This document shows, piece after piece, positions 25,819 to 34,293 of a stretch of 64,000 nucleotides of DNA (its first letter is position 1; every line of letters starts with the position of its first letter). Both the position numbers and the translations under genes were made by a program. The stretch comes from an uncultured Schlesneria sp. (GTDB lineage: Bacteria; Planctomycetota; Planctomycetia; Planctomycetales; Planctomycetaceae): positions 1 through 64,000 of the forward strand of contig CAIVEI010000065.1 of NCBI GenBank assembly GCA_903904835.1. The letters run 5' to 3'. The notes beneath the pieces are model-generated. The model was given only the letters and a program-made list of their open reading frames with translations, did no database searches and was not told where the DNA came from.

Positions 25819-26802
25819 TTAGAAATCAACGCCCGGTTCGCCACCGTTAGTACTACCAGCGGCCTTCCAAATGTTGATATCGACGTTTTCTGAGGCAAAT
25901 CTCACCGAACCGTCGGCCAAGAGAACCTGAGCACCACCAACGTGCTTACTTGAAACAGGGCGCGAACCGGTTTGTCCTGAAGTGTTTTCGTCCTGCCAGT
26001 CAACTTCATCACGGATCTTATTATTTGGTGGACGACCGGTATCGGCACCACATGATCCAGATTCTTCGTACCATTTGTAACATCTTTGGCCGGTCAGATC
26101 TGAGGAAGCGCAAAGATTGTAGAAGGACTTACCACGAAAGACTTCACCGACCAACAGTGTGTTGCTTGTGCCGTCAACGAATTGAGCAAGCTTATTTCCC
26201 CGGTAAGCCAATCCGCCGGAGTTATCGCCGTGCCAAGGTGCATTCGTCGCACCGCCGCAGGTCTGTTGCGCAGGAGGATTTACGGTCGCTTTTCCGTCGG
26301 CAACCATTCCTGCATAGTTGGAACCGGCGTAACCATTCAGTAATGGTTCAGTAGGATCTGTTGGACAAATAAAAGCTGGGAGCACCTTTCCACGAACAGC
26401 AAAAATGGTTCCTGTTCCTGTTCGCTGCTCGATCCATTCGCTCATGTTGATCGTATTGTAGAGTGGCGCTTGATCGCAATAAGGCAGAATCATCACGCGC
26501 CAGCTTAAGCTGTTGCCAAGAATCCAAGCTTGACCTTGCGTGTTGTTTGGATCAAAAATCTTAGCATTAGGAAAACGGTTATAGGTTGAATTGTAATTGT
26601 GCAATGCCAGTCCAATCTGCTTGAGATTGTTTTTGCACTGGGTCCGGCGAGCCGCTTCACGGGCTTGCTGCACTGCTGGTAGTAACAGAGCAATCAGAAC
26701 CGCAATGATTGCGATAACAACCAGGAGCTCAATCAGCGTGAACCCCAAATACCGCGAACGAATTCGCGCGCCGCTGTGTTGTAACTTTGGCCTCTGCAAC
26801 AT
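25819..26802 (-). CDS. DUF1559 prepilin-like protein
   Basis: A 327-residue member of the expanded planctomycete DUF1559 family. A GGAGG site 8 nt before the ATG at 26802 fixes the start. The short basic leader ends at a type IV prepilin cleavage motif ([14 protein letters not shown]), followed by one hydrophobic helix and [18 protein letters not shown]. The C-terminal signature ends HVGGAQVLLADGSVRF. The family probably makes pilin-like or pseudopilin-like surface proteins; individual roles are unknown. It precedes a small lipoprotein gene. Confidence 0.92.
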   Translation of the reverse strand: MLQRPKLQHSGARIRSRYLGFTLIELLVVIAIIAVLIALLLPAVQQAREAARRTQCKNNLKQIGLALHNYNSTYNRFPNAKIFDPNNTQGQAWILGNSLSWRVMILPYCDQAPLYNTINMSEWIEQRTGTGTIFAVRGKVLPAFICPTDPTEPLLNGYAGSNYAGMVADGKATVNPPAQQTCGGATNAPWHGDNSGGLAYRGNKLAQFVDGTSNTLLVGEVFRGKSFYNLCASSDLTGQRCYKWYEESGSCGADTGRPPNNKIRDEVDWQDENTSGQTGSRPVSSKHVGGAQVLLADGSVRFASENVDINIWKAAGSTNGGEPGVDF

Positions 26803-27250
26803 TGAAAACCTCCAGATTCGATAACAAGAAATGAAATGGAAAGGGCGGATCGCAAACAAAAGAATATCGTTACAGCGGTCGCCAAGATGAATTTTGCATG
26901 AATTCAACCTCCCAGTCAATTCCTTAAATGTGGGAATCCGAAATTTTCTGCAAATTGTTCATGTGCGATCATTATTGAAGAAATACCGATTCATTTCGCG
27001 TCGGAAACGTCCTTTTTACACCTGACATTTGGATATACTCATTTGAATGATTCGTGAGAAAACTAAACACTGGCGATTCCTGTAATCTAATGGGAGCCGC
27101 GACGTCGACGCTTGTACCTGATTCAGGGCTCGGCGGTCACGGTTCGGTGGTGACCTCGCCCTCCCGATGGATCATCTTCCCGGCTTACAATGAAATCAAA
27201 CGTCATAACGACCGGACTCACAAGAAGTCTGCCGAATCTGGAGACGCTCA
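26803..27250. other. intergenic region between divergent genes
   Basis: This 448-nt region separates the DUF1559 gene (minus) from the TPR/CRTAC1 gene (plus) and must hold both promoters. A TATACT at 27034-27039 is the best -10 candidate for the plus-strand gene, but no good -35 is spaced from it. No gene or repeat was recognised. Confidence 0.4.
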
Positions 27251-30200
27251 TTGCCTCAATTGAAGCCAACACCCAGGCGAACCAGGAACCTCTTTCCGAC
27301 GGCATTGGCCTTGCTGTTGCTTAGCGTGGCGGCTGTGACTGTTTGCAGGCACTATCTGACTCCGTCTCGTGAAGTGTTAGAACAGCAAGTCATTACTGCG
27401 ATGGCTGCAAACGATTTCACAAAAGCGGACGCCGCACTGCGACAAATCGTTCCTCGTGATACCGACGTGTTGGAATTGCTGGCCGATGTCGCCTTCCGTC
27501 AGGGAAGAAAGCAAGATTGCCTGAAATGGTTGGAACAACTGGCCGATGTATCATCACGGCCGCAAGGCGCATTGTGTGCAGCGGGTTCTCGCGCATTCGA
27601 GTTTGCTCGCCCGTTGGATGCCGAACGGCTTTTTCGTCGCGCGATTCAGATTTCACCCAACTCACTGGAACCTTACAGCCGGCTTGCAAGACTGTACCTT
27701 GCCTGCCAGCGCGGCTTTGAACTACGTCAATTGATCGCTCAGGCAGATGCGGCAGAAGTTCCACTTTCTGATGATCCCACCTTGATCTGGCTGTGGGTGG
27801 TGGGGGATCGCGTCGACTGGCAAGGAGACGATTCTCAGAAGTGGCTTGAATCCGTCGGTGTCGAGCAACCGGAAGATTCTTTTTCGGCGGCTGCACTGAT
27901 TACGCTAAAACTCCAGTCTAAAGCCAGACTTTCCAGCGAATTATTACGCGAAATCGATACAAAGCGCCAGGCGAAGCGATCGCTTTTTTTCGACTGGCCC
28001 TTGGCACTGGCGCAGGCGACTATTGAACTCGAATCAAATCAAATCGAACCGGCACTTCTCACACTGAGTCAAATCACCGGAGATGGCGAACAACAGGCAG
28101 AGACCTGGTTATTACGAGGTCGAGCTGCCGAGGCGATGGGCGACTTTGACGCCGGACTGGTTGCGTACGATCAGGCGAGCCGACTCGAACCGCTTTCGGT
28201 AACATCCCACTATCGACTTGGGCATTTATTGGCAAAAGTCAACCGGCGTGACGAATCTGAGGCGGAGCTACGCACGGCGGTTCGCCTGGACGAACTCGTT
28301 CGACGTTGTATGCAAATCTTGCAATCAACCGCCATCGCTCCGGACAATCTCCTTTCCGTTGCATCGCAATCAATCGAAGCGGGCGAGGAGCGTTGGACCC
28401 AACTCGTATGCGAGTTTGCTGACCGAAGTCTCGGAAATTCGATTGAGTGGCCGGCCACGGTTGACGCTGTTCGCCGAAAATCCGTCCCTCGACTCACCGT
28501 GAATAAACCAAAAGCGGCGCCGCCTAAGTTCATGGTCAATCGAACGCGAATCCGCAATCAACAACCTTCAGCCCCGACCGACGTCCGTGAATCGAATCAG
28601 ATATCGATTCGATTCACGGAAACGACTCAGCAACTTGGATTGCAATTCCAATTTGAGTACGGCCACAGCCGGGAACGATGGCTGATGGAGACCCTCGGCG
28701 GCGGTGTCGCGGTGATAGATTTCGACCTTGATGCCTGGCCTGATCTGTTCTTTGCGGAGGGAGGTCCGCTCTCTTCCACCGGGGGAATGCCGCCTGGACG
28801 GGGTCAACTACGGCGAAACATACGTGGCACGGCTCTTCAAGATGTCACGGATGTTGCACAAGCCAACGTCGTCGGGTACTCGCATGGTTGCGCTGTCGGC
28901 GACATCAATTCCGATGGATTTCCTGACCTGCTTGTCTGTCGGTACGGTGGACTGACTCTGCTGACAAACCAGGGTGACGGGACATGGGCGGACACAACAA
29001 CGACAGCCGTCGAACATGACGACTCTGTGTCGCACCCCGATTCGAGTGATGGCTCCATTGTTTCGCGAGGAATGGCCGAGAATCTTTGGAACACGAGCGC
29101 CGCATTCGTCGATATCGATCGCGATGGGAACCTCGATCTCTATGTCGACGGGTATTGCCACGCACCCTTGTCAAGCAATCTCAAAACGTGTCGTGAACGA
29201 AATCAGTATTCGCCGTGCCGACCAAACGCCTATCCTCCCGAACCCGATACATTGTTGATGAATTCGGGAACCGGCCACTTCTGGAACCGTTCGGATTCGT
29301 ACGGAATTCATGGCGAAGGAGGTTACGGCCTGGGGGTCATCGCCGCCGACTTCGATGGCGATGGAATCGCTGAGATTTTCGTCGGCAACGATACAACCAA
29401 TAATTTTCTGTGGCATCAATCCAAAGGTTTGGAGCCGCGTGCCGATCTTCGATTTGAGGAGATCGGTTTAGTCTCGGGTGTTGCTGTCGACGGCAGCGGG
29501 CGAGCTGAAGCTTGCATGGGAATCGCGTGTGGTGATGTCGATGGTGACCAGCGACTCGATCTTTTCGTAACAAACTTCTTCGACGAAACCTGCACGTTCT
29601 ATCAAAACCTTGGTGAATTACAGTTTGAAGATCGAACTCAGCAAATTGGGCTTTCCAATGAAGGTCGACGACTGATGGGTTGGGGGTGCCAGTTCTTCGA
29701 CGCGGATAACGATGGCTGGCTCGACCTGGCCATCGTCAACGGTCACCTGCACGACACGCCACAATTGCCACAGTTCTATTGCAATCGAAATGGACGATTC
29801 AGCGAGACATCCTCCAGCGTGGGACCTTATTTCCGCGAACCAAAACTTGGGCGATCCTTGGCAACATGGGATTACAACAGGGATGGTCGCATCGATCTGG
29901 TCGTCAGCCATCAAACGGAACTTGCCAGCGTCTTGCGAAATGACAGCGACGTTGGAAAATCGCTGACCCTGAAACTTGTCGGAACCAAATCGGTCCGAGA
30001 TGCCACCGGAGCGATTGTCCGTGCCCGAGTTGGCGACCGCCATCTTGTTCGGCTGGTCTCATCGCAAGGTGGTTATCTCTCAGCCTGTTCCTCAGAAGTC
30101 ATCATCGGCCTGGGCGAAGCCGAAGCAGTCGACGAGCTGGAAATCGATTGGCCCAGCGGCATCAAAGAGACGCACGGACGCATTCAGGCAGGTCAAAGTC

Positions 30201-30256
30201 TCGTCATTCGCGAAGGAATTCGTGACCTGATTCGACGATCCCGCGACGACGAGTGA
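27251..30256 (+). CDS. large TPR + FG-GAP/VCBS + ASPIC/UnbV protein
   Basis: A 1,001-residue protein. The TTG at 27251 has GGAG 7 nt upstream. A membrane span at about 15-33 (ALALLLLSVAAVTVC) anchors or exports it; residues ~40-350 are TPR-like repeats; ~450-900 are FG-GAP/VCBS units with calcium loops (DFDLDAWPDLFF, DIDRDGNLDLYV, DADNDGWLDLAI); the end is an ASPIC/UnbV domain (IDWPSGIKE). It is built like the proteins at 36235 and 39531. The family has no settled biochemical role; the parts suggest a surface or periplasmic binding scaffold. It is the only one of the four on the plus strand. Confidence 0.87.
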   Translation: MPQLKPTPRRTRNLFPTALALLLLSVAAVTVCRHYLTPSREVLEQQVITAMAANDFTKADAALRQIVPRDTDVLELLADVAFRQGRKQDCLKWLEQLADVSSRPQGALCAAGSRAFEFARPLDAERLFRRAIQISPNSLEPYSRLARLYLACQRGFELRQLIAQADAAEVPLSDDPTLIWLWVVGDRVDWQGDDSQKWLESVGVEQPEDSFSAAALITLKLQSKARLSSELLREIDTKRQAKRSLFFDWPLALAQATIELESNQIEPALLTLSQITGDGEQQAETWLLRGRAAEAMGDFDAGLVAYDQASRLEPLSVTSHYRLGHLLAKVNRRDESEAELRTAVRLDELVRRCMQILQSTAIAPDNLLSVASQSIEAGEERWTQLVCEFADRSLGNSIEWPATVDAVRRKSVPRLTVNKPKAAPPKFMVNRTRIRNQQPSAPTDVRESNQISIRFTETTQQLGLQFQFEYGHSRERWLMETLGGGVAVIDFDLDAWPDLFFAEGGPLSSTGGMPPGRGQLRRNIRGTALQDVTDVAQANVVGYSHGCAVGDINSDGFPDLLVCRYGGLTLLTNQGDGTWADTTTTAVEHDDSVSHPDSSDGSIVSRGMAENLWNTSAAFVDIDRDGNLDLYVDGYCHAPLSSNLKTCRERNQYSPCRPNAYPPEPDTLLMNSGTGHFWNRSDSYGIHGEGGYGLGVIAADFDGDGIAEIFVGNDTTNNFLWHQSKGLEPRADLRFEEIGLVSGVAVDGSGRAEACMGIACGDVDGDQRLDLFVTNFFDETCTFYQNLGELQFEDRTQQIGLSNEGRRLMGWGCQFFDADNDGWLDLAIVNGHLHDTPQLPQFYCNRNGRFSETSSSVGPYFREPKLGRSLATWDYNRDGRIDLVVSHQTELASVLRNDSDVGKSLTLKLVGTKSVRDATGAIVRARVGDRHLVRLVSSQGGYLSACSSEVIIGLGEAEAVDELEIDWPSGIKETHGRIQAGQSLVIREGIRDLIRRSRDDE

Positions 30257-30351
30257 ATGTGCATGGCCATCGCGTTTTTTGTGGCCACACGGAATGCCGT
30301 GAAGCGAAATCAGCATAGCTTCACATTGTTTCGATTAATCGTGGAATAATG

Positions 30352-30476
30352 GTCGAAACTCGGGAGTGGCACGGTCTTGGAGTCTTCGACAAAGCCGTGC
30401 CTTCTTGGTTCGACAACGTGATCGAAGAGCACGGCCTTACCGAAGACGGTAAAACCGTGAAACCCATTTTCGCAAC
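30352..30476. repeat. ~125-bp palindromic repeat, copy A
   Basis: This element lies in the 317-nt gap between convergent genes. About three quarters of its positions match 39362-39490 with two single-base gaps, including the shared block CCGAAGACGGTAAAACCGTG. The outer inverted repeat is degraded here, but an inner one (GGCACGG at 30368-30374 with CCGTGCC at 30395-30401) remains. No open frame is supported. It may act as a bidirectional transcription end or be a small mobile palindrome. Confidence 0.65.
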
Positions 30477-30573
30477 TTTCTGTTCCCAAAGCATAACGTC
30501 CCCTGCAACGCAAACATCCCGTCTTCAGGTCGATCCATCAGGCCACGATCGCCCCATGTTTCGCACAGAATTT

Positions 30574-32361
30574 TCACGGCGTTGGCCCACACGGAGAAGG
30601 CGCTCTTTCCTTTTGCCGTCGATCGGCCTCATCGGATTTGCCGTGTGCGCGAAGCCAATTGGCGAGTTCATATGCCGCTTTGCAGTTCCACGGCTGTCGG
30701 GTGACGCGGGCCTTCAACCATTGTTCATTAAGCTCTTCCTTTCCTGCCGAATGACTTGCTCGGATCAATGACCCTAACAGATCCTCGGACATGTCCTGAG
30801 GAGTCTGTTGTTCAAAGAGAGTCTGTCTTTCGGCAGAAAGTCTTCGGAAGATTTTCATCGAATCGTCGATCAAGTCTTTTGCGAGATCTGCCGCATCCAC
30901 TCCGTCACGAAATGGCAGTTTTTGGTAGATCATCATGGCGAGGGCGTGGGCTGCGAGATGATCCTCATCTTGAACCGCCATTTGCTCATTCGCCGATTGT
31001 TCGTCGAGCGCCCGACTCGAAGACCACTCCCGCGACCAGGTATGTTGCCAGATCCGTTTGGCGATTTCTTCCCCAGCAATTCGATTTCCTTCCCACGTGA
31101 AGTGAACGTGTTCCAGGAAGTGAGTTCTCCCAGGGACACCGTTTAAATCCGCGCGGCAGACGGCAGTGTGAAGGTCCAGAAAATCAGCCCCGTTCGCAGC
31201 ATGGTTCAGGGCGACTTGCTCCATTGTGATGCGAAACGCCGACGGAGCGCGAAACCTGCAACCGTCCAGATCCATCGCTCGTTGAAATTGCGCGATTGCA
31301 AGTGGATGTTGTTCTGTCCGCTCATAGGCTAGCGCAAGTCGAAACGCAACCAACGGATCTTGATCGCGTTCCAGTCGGACTGCTTCCAGGATTTCGAGCC
31401 CCTTCAATGGATCGCCCCAACGAAGTTCTCGTTCCGCCGCCGCCATCTTGACTCGCCACGCTTCGGCAGGTGCCGAAGTATTGTTCGGGTTCAATTTTTC
31501 AATCGGCGGTTGATCATGTTCGTTGGCAACAGGACTGACAAAGATGATGGGAATCCCCGCACGTCCGGCCAGCGACGCCATTGCTGACAAGTTTGCTTCA
31601 AATCTTGCTATCCCCTGTTGAAAGGTGTCTCCGTTGAATTCGATGTGCAAGTTGCCCGGCAAAGACTCGATCAGATCCCTGGATGACGCGCGAGGCTTTG
31701 TCAGTCTTCGAATGTTCTGTGCGAGATAGCAGCGACGCCAGATCGCGGCAGTTCGATACCACCGGGGGCTGAGCCAACTGGCCGAAGATGCCACACCGCC
31801 CGGTCCATAGAATTCGTTGTGGCCGGTATAGACGACGATCACATCGGGGTTTGCCTTGAGACCTTCATGGACGACGGCAACTTCGGTCGATGTATTCATC
31901 GCCGTGATCCCGGCGTTCAGAACCTCGATCGTCTCACCCTCGGCAGCTTGAGCTTGAAGAGCGACTTCCATGTGACGAGGAAACGCAAGCTCGGAGGGAT
32001 AGGGAAAACCCACAACCGTCGAACCGCCCACAACCAGAATCCGCCGAGTTCCCTTCGGCTTTGGCAACTGAAACGGTCGTGGTTCAGGCCCGGACAAATC
32101 GGCCTGTCCGTAGAAAGGCTCGTCGAACTTCGGATTCAACTGATACCAGCCCGGCGACTGGGAAAGCGGAACGATCAGGGAAAGATCACGACCGATTCCG
32201 AACAGGCGCAGACCACCTTCCAGTATGAGAAGAGGGACGATTCCAAACGAGATCGCGGCGAGACGCAGCAACCAGACGCGACCTCGCGATCTGGTGCGGT
32301 TCGTTCTCCCGTTCTTTTGATCGAGTGAATCGGACTTGGGTTTATCCATCGTCAAGATCAT
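30574..32361 (-). CDS. membrane-anchored SGNH-type hydrolase
   Basis: A 595-residue protein. The ATG at 32361 overlaps the stop of the upstream cytochrome gene (ATGA), which decides the start. After an N-terminal membrane span (LAAISFGIVPLLILEGGL) comes an SGNH/GDSL-like hydrolase domain: the nucleophile Ser is in VVGGSTVVG at about 115, block III reads YTGHNEFYG, and the catalytic His region is FLEHVHFTWEGN at about 420. The last ~150 residues are helical and may be TPR-like. SGNH enzymes next to sugar-modifying genes often act as O-acyl esterases or transferases on glycans, a plausible periplasmic role here. It ends the carbamoyltransferase cluster. Confidence 0.82.
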   Translation of the reverse strand: MILTMDKPKSDSLDQKNGRTNRTRSRGRVWLLRLAAISFGIVPLLILEGGLRLFGIGRDLSLIVPLSQSPGWYQLNPKFDEPFYGQADLSGPEPRPFQLPKPKGTRRILVVGGSTVVGFPYPSELAFPRHMEVALQAQAAEGETIEVLNAGITAMNTSTEVAVVHEGLKANPDVIVVYTGHNEFYGPGGVASSASWLSPRWYRTAAIWRRCYLAQNIRRLTKPRASSRDLIESLPGNLHIEFNGDTFQQGIARFEANLSAMASLAGRAGIPIIFVSPVANEHDQPPIEKLNPNNTSAPAEAWRVKMAAAERELRWGDPLKGLEILEAVRLERDQDPLVAFRLALAYERTEQHPLAIAQFQRAMDLDGCRFRAPSAFRITMEQVALNHAANGADFLDLHTAVCRADLNGVPGRTHFLEHVHFTWEGNRIAGEEIAKRIWQHTWSREWSSSRALDEQSANEQMAVQDEDHLAAHALAMMIYQKLPFRDGVDAADLAKDLIDDSMKIFRRLSAERQTLFEQQTPQDMSEDLLGSLIRASHSAGKEELNEQWLKARVTRQPWNCKAAYELANWLRAHGKSDEADRRQKERAPSPCGPTP

Positions 32362-33518
32362 TCCGGTTTCACGGGATTGGGGTGGATTCGAATCCAATGG
32401 TCATGAAATGAGATTCCCGGATGGACCTCGACTGCGGGCATGTGGCACGAGACGCAATTTTCGAGGGGAGATTGCGGGCAGATTTTGTTCCCCTCATCAA
32501 CATTCGAGTGGCACTTCCGGCATTTTTCTGTGTAGTTTTCAGCAACAGCATCGACGGTGTGATGTGGATCGTGACAGGTTGTGCACCGCAACCGGTCCGT
32601 TGACCTTCGAAAGCAATTCGAGTTCAGCAACCCGACCGGCTGAAACCGGGCCAGTTTTGGGTCACTTTTCGACACAGGCGACGACATCATTTCGGGGGTT
32701 CGATGACACCTTCCACACATTTGGATTTCTTGCATTGGCGTGTCTCCACCTTTCGCGAATTGAATTGCGATCTCGTTTTGACTCGTCTGCATCGCTGCCG
32801 CATGGCTTCGTCCTGGACCGTGACAGCTCTCGCAACTGACGTTGGCTCGAAGATCGTCAAGCTCTTGGCCATGAATTCGTCCCGTCGTCGTATGGCAACC
32901 GATGCAATTGACTGCGTCCTTTCCCTGATGTGTTCGCCCCAGGCAATCCAGCGGATCGCGAACGGCAACACCCGCGTGACTTGGTGTCAGGTCAAGCCGT
33001 TGTCCGTTGTCGAACAAAGTCAGTCGGTGTTCCAGCAACCTGGGCTGACCGCGTGCCTCATCCAGCAAAGTCACAAAGGTCGTTGCGTGCGTTCCCGATC
33101 CGACCGCGAATTGAACCGGTTGCCGCTGGCGGCGGCTTCCATCGTCGAATTCAGCAATCAGACGAGATCCTTCAATCGTAAATTTCAGGATGCCACTTCG
33201 TTCCGGGTCATTCCATTCGCGACCGTTCAGCATTGTAAATCGCTCGGCAAGATCGTCGGTATAAAAAGTTCGACCATGGCCGCTGCTCTTAAATGCGGTT
33301 GCTTGATCAGCATGGCATTCGGCACACGCATTGGAGCCAATGTAAGCGGGCTGAAGCGGGTTAGACCAGTTGTTGGAATTCTTCGATTCGGCCTCGTGCG
33401 TCGTGACTGAATTCGTGGAGGACTTCCAACCAGGGATCGAGCCGATACCGAACACGACTATCAGCACAATACCGCGATGCCACCAGTTCCAATTGTTGAT
33501 CTTCATCAGCTTCGACAC
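32358..33518 (-). CDS. heptaheme c-type cytochrome
   Basis: A 386-residue cytochrome with an N-terminal membrane/signal segment (IVLIVVFGIGSIPGW) and seven CxxCH motifs: CAECH, CIGCH, CESCH, CGRCH, CTTCH, CRKCH and CVSCH. The end, CVSCHMP...HDHWIRIH, is nearly the same as in the cytochrome at 12768-13910, so they are paralogues or share a partner. The frame opens with a GTG at 33518; an ATG at 33506 is an alternative and neither has a good ribosome site. It overlaps the SGNH gene by 4 nt and follows the DUF5989 gene by 13 nt, so it belongs to the same operon. Confidence 0.87.
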   Translation of the reverse strand: MSKLMKINNWNWWHRGIVLIVVFGIGSIPGWKSSTNSVTTHEAESKNSNNWSNPLQPAYIGSNACAECHADQATAFKSSGHGRTFYTDDLAERFTMLNGREWNDPERSGILKFTIEGSRLIAEFDDGSRRQRQPVQFAVGSGTHATTFVTLLDEARGQPRLLEHRLTLFDNGQRLDLTPSHAGVAVRDPLDCLGRTHQGKDAVNCIGCHTTTGRIHGQELDDLRANVSCESCHGPGRSHAAAMQTSQNEIAIQFAKGGDTPMQEIQMCGRCHRTPEMMSSPVSKSDPKLARFQPVGLLNSNCFRRSTDRLRCTTCHDPHHTVDAVAENYTEKCRKCHSNVDEGNKICPQSPLENCVSCHMPAVEVHPGISFHDHWIRIHPNPVKPE

Positions 33519-33531
33519 TTTCGCACGGGCA

Positions 33532-33825
33532 TCACCAAATGGGATAAATCAACGGTCCGAGCGCAGTCCCGCCAAGGAAAACCAGTCCTGCGAGCAAAAG
33601 AAGCACTATGACAATGGGAGTCAGCCACCACGCTCGATATTCACGAAGGAAATCCGTGAATTCCCGCACCAAACCTGGTGTGCGCTCGTTTGCTTGTTTT
33701 GCAAAGTCGATGACTTGCCCGTTGGCACTCGTCGGCTCCGAATTCGCGGCCGAGGTCGATTTCGACGTGTCGCTTTGGGGAATTGAGTGAGATATCTGTG
33801 ACGGTGGAGTACGAGGTTCGGTCAT
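33532..33825 (-). CDS. DUF5989-family (SxtK-like) small membrane protein
   Basis: A 97-residue protein. AGGGAG lies 3 nt before the ATG at 33825, so the longer open frame to 34098 is rejected. A Ser/Thr/Pro-rich N-terminal half is followed by FLREYRAWWLTPIV and one strong membrane span (VIVLLLLAGLVFLGGTALGPLIY). This C-terminal pattern matches DUF5989 proteins, which sit beside SxtJ and carbamoyltransferase genes; the saxitoxin cluster equivalent is SxtK. Function is unknown. Confidence 0.7.
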   Translation of the reverse strand: MTEPRTPPSQISHSIPQSDTSKSTSAANSEPTSANGQVIDFAKQANERTPGLVREFTDFLREYRAWWLTPIVIVLLLLAGLVFLGGTALGPLIYPIW

Positions 33826-33875
33826 GACTCCCTGACTTGCCGACTGAGTTTTACAGAAACATTGTTTGATACGGA

Positions 33876-34286
33876 TTAGAACTGACGAAAGTAACGGCTG
33901 GCCGGAGGCATCGGGTCGCGACGCACCCAATAGGTCGAACGGGTCGGCTCGAATTGACGAGCCAGCGGGTCGACGCCGCAACATCTTAACAGAATTCCGA
34001 CAGGAAAAACGAGCAGCCAGAACACGCTGGCGAGCAAGAGATACGAGACACACAAACCGATCGGAAAGACGGCGATCATCCAGCCAATGTAGCACCACCG
34101 AATAAGCGTTGGCCAGATCACTCCCATTACGCCGATCAGAAGTGATACCCCCATGAGTATCGCAGCCAGGTCCTGAGAGCCGCCTCGCCTTGCGATTCCG
34201 GAAGCAAGCAGCGCTATGAGCACGACCTGGCCCACGGCGAAGATTCGCAACTCATTCGGCGTCGGATTCCAGTTGATTCGGATCAT
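33876..34286 (-). CDS. SxtJ-like membrane protein
   Basis: A 136-residue protein with three hydrophobic segments (AVGQVVLIALLASGIA, LAAILMGVSLLIGVMGVIWP and the YIGWMIAVFPIGLCVSYLLL to VFWLLVFPVGILL region). It ends with a soluble tail containing DPLARQFEPTRSTYWVRRD, a pattern I associate with SxtJ proteins. It starts 7 nt after the carbamoyltransferase stop and precedes the DUF5989 gene, the same order as sxtI-sxtJ-sxtK in saxitoxin clusters. Its role is unknown; presenting the substrate to the carbamoyltransferase or exporting the product are guesses. Confidence 0.72.
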   Translation of the reverse strand: MIRINWNPTPNELRIFAVGQVVLIALLASGIARRGGSQDLAAILMGVSLLIGVMGVIWPTLIRWCYIGWMIAVFPIGLCVSYLLLASVFWLLVFPVGILLRCCGVDPLARQFEPTRSTYWVRRDPMPPASRYFRQF

Positions 34287-34293
34287 CGAAACC

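Noticed and set aside
32703-33410. long open frame on the plus strand (235 codons)
   Set aside because: It is antisense to the heptaheme cytochrome, whose seven CxxCH motifs fix the coding strand.
33826-34098. upstream extension of the DUF5989 gene
   Set aside because: It overlaps most of the SxtJ-like gene in another frame, while AGGGAG directly precedes the ATG at 33825.
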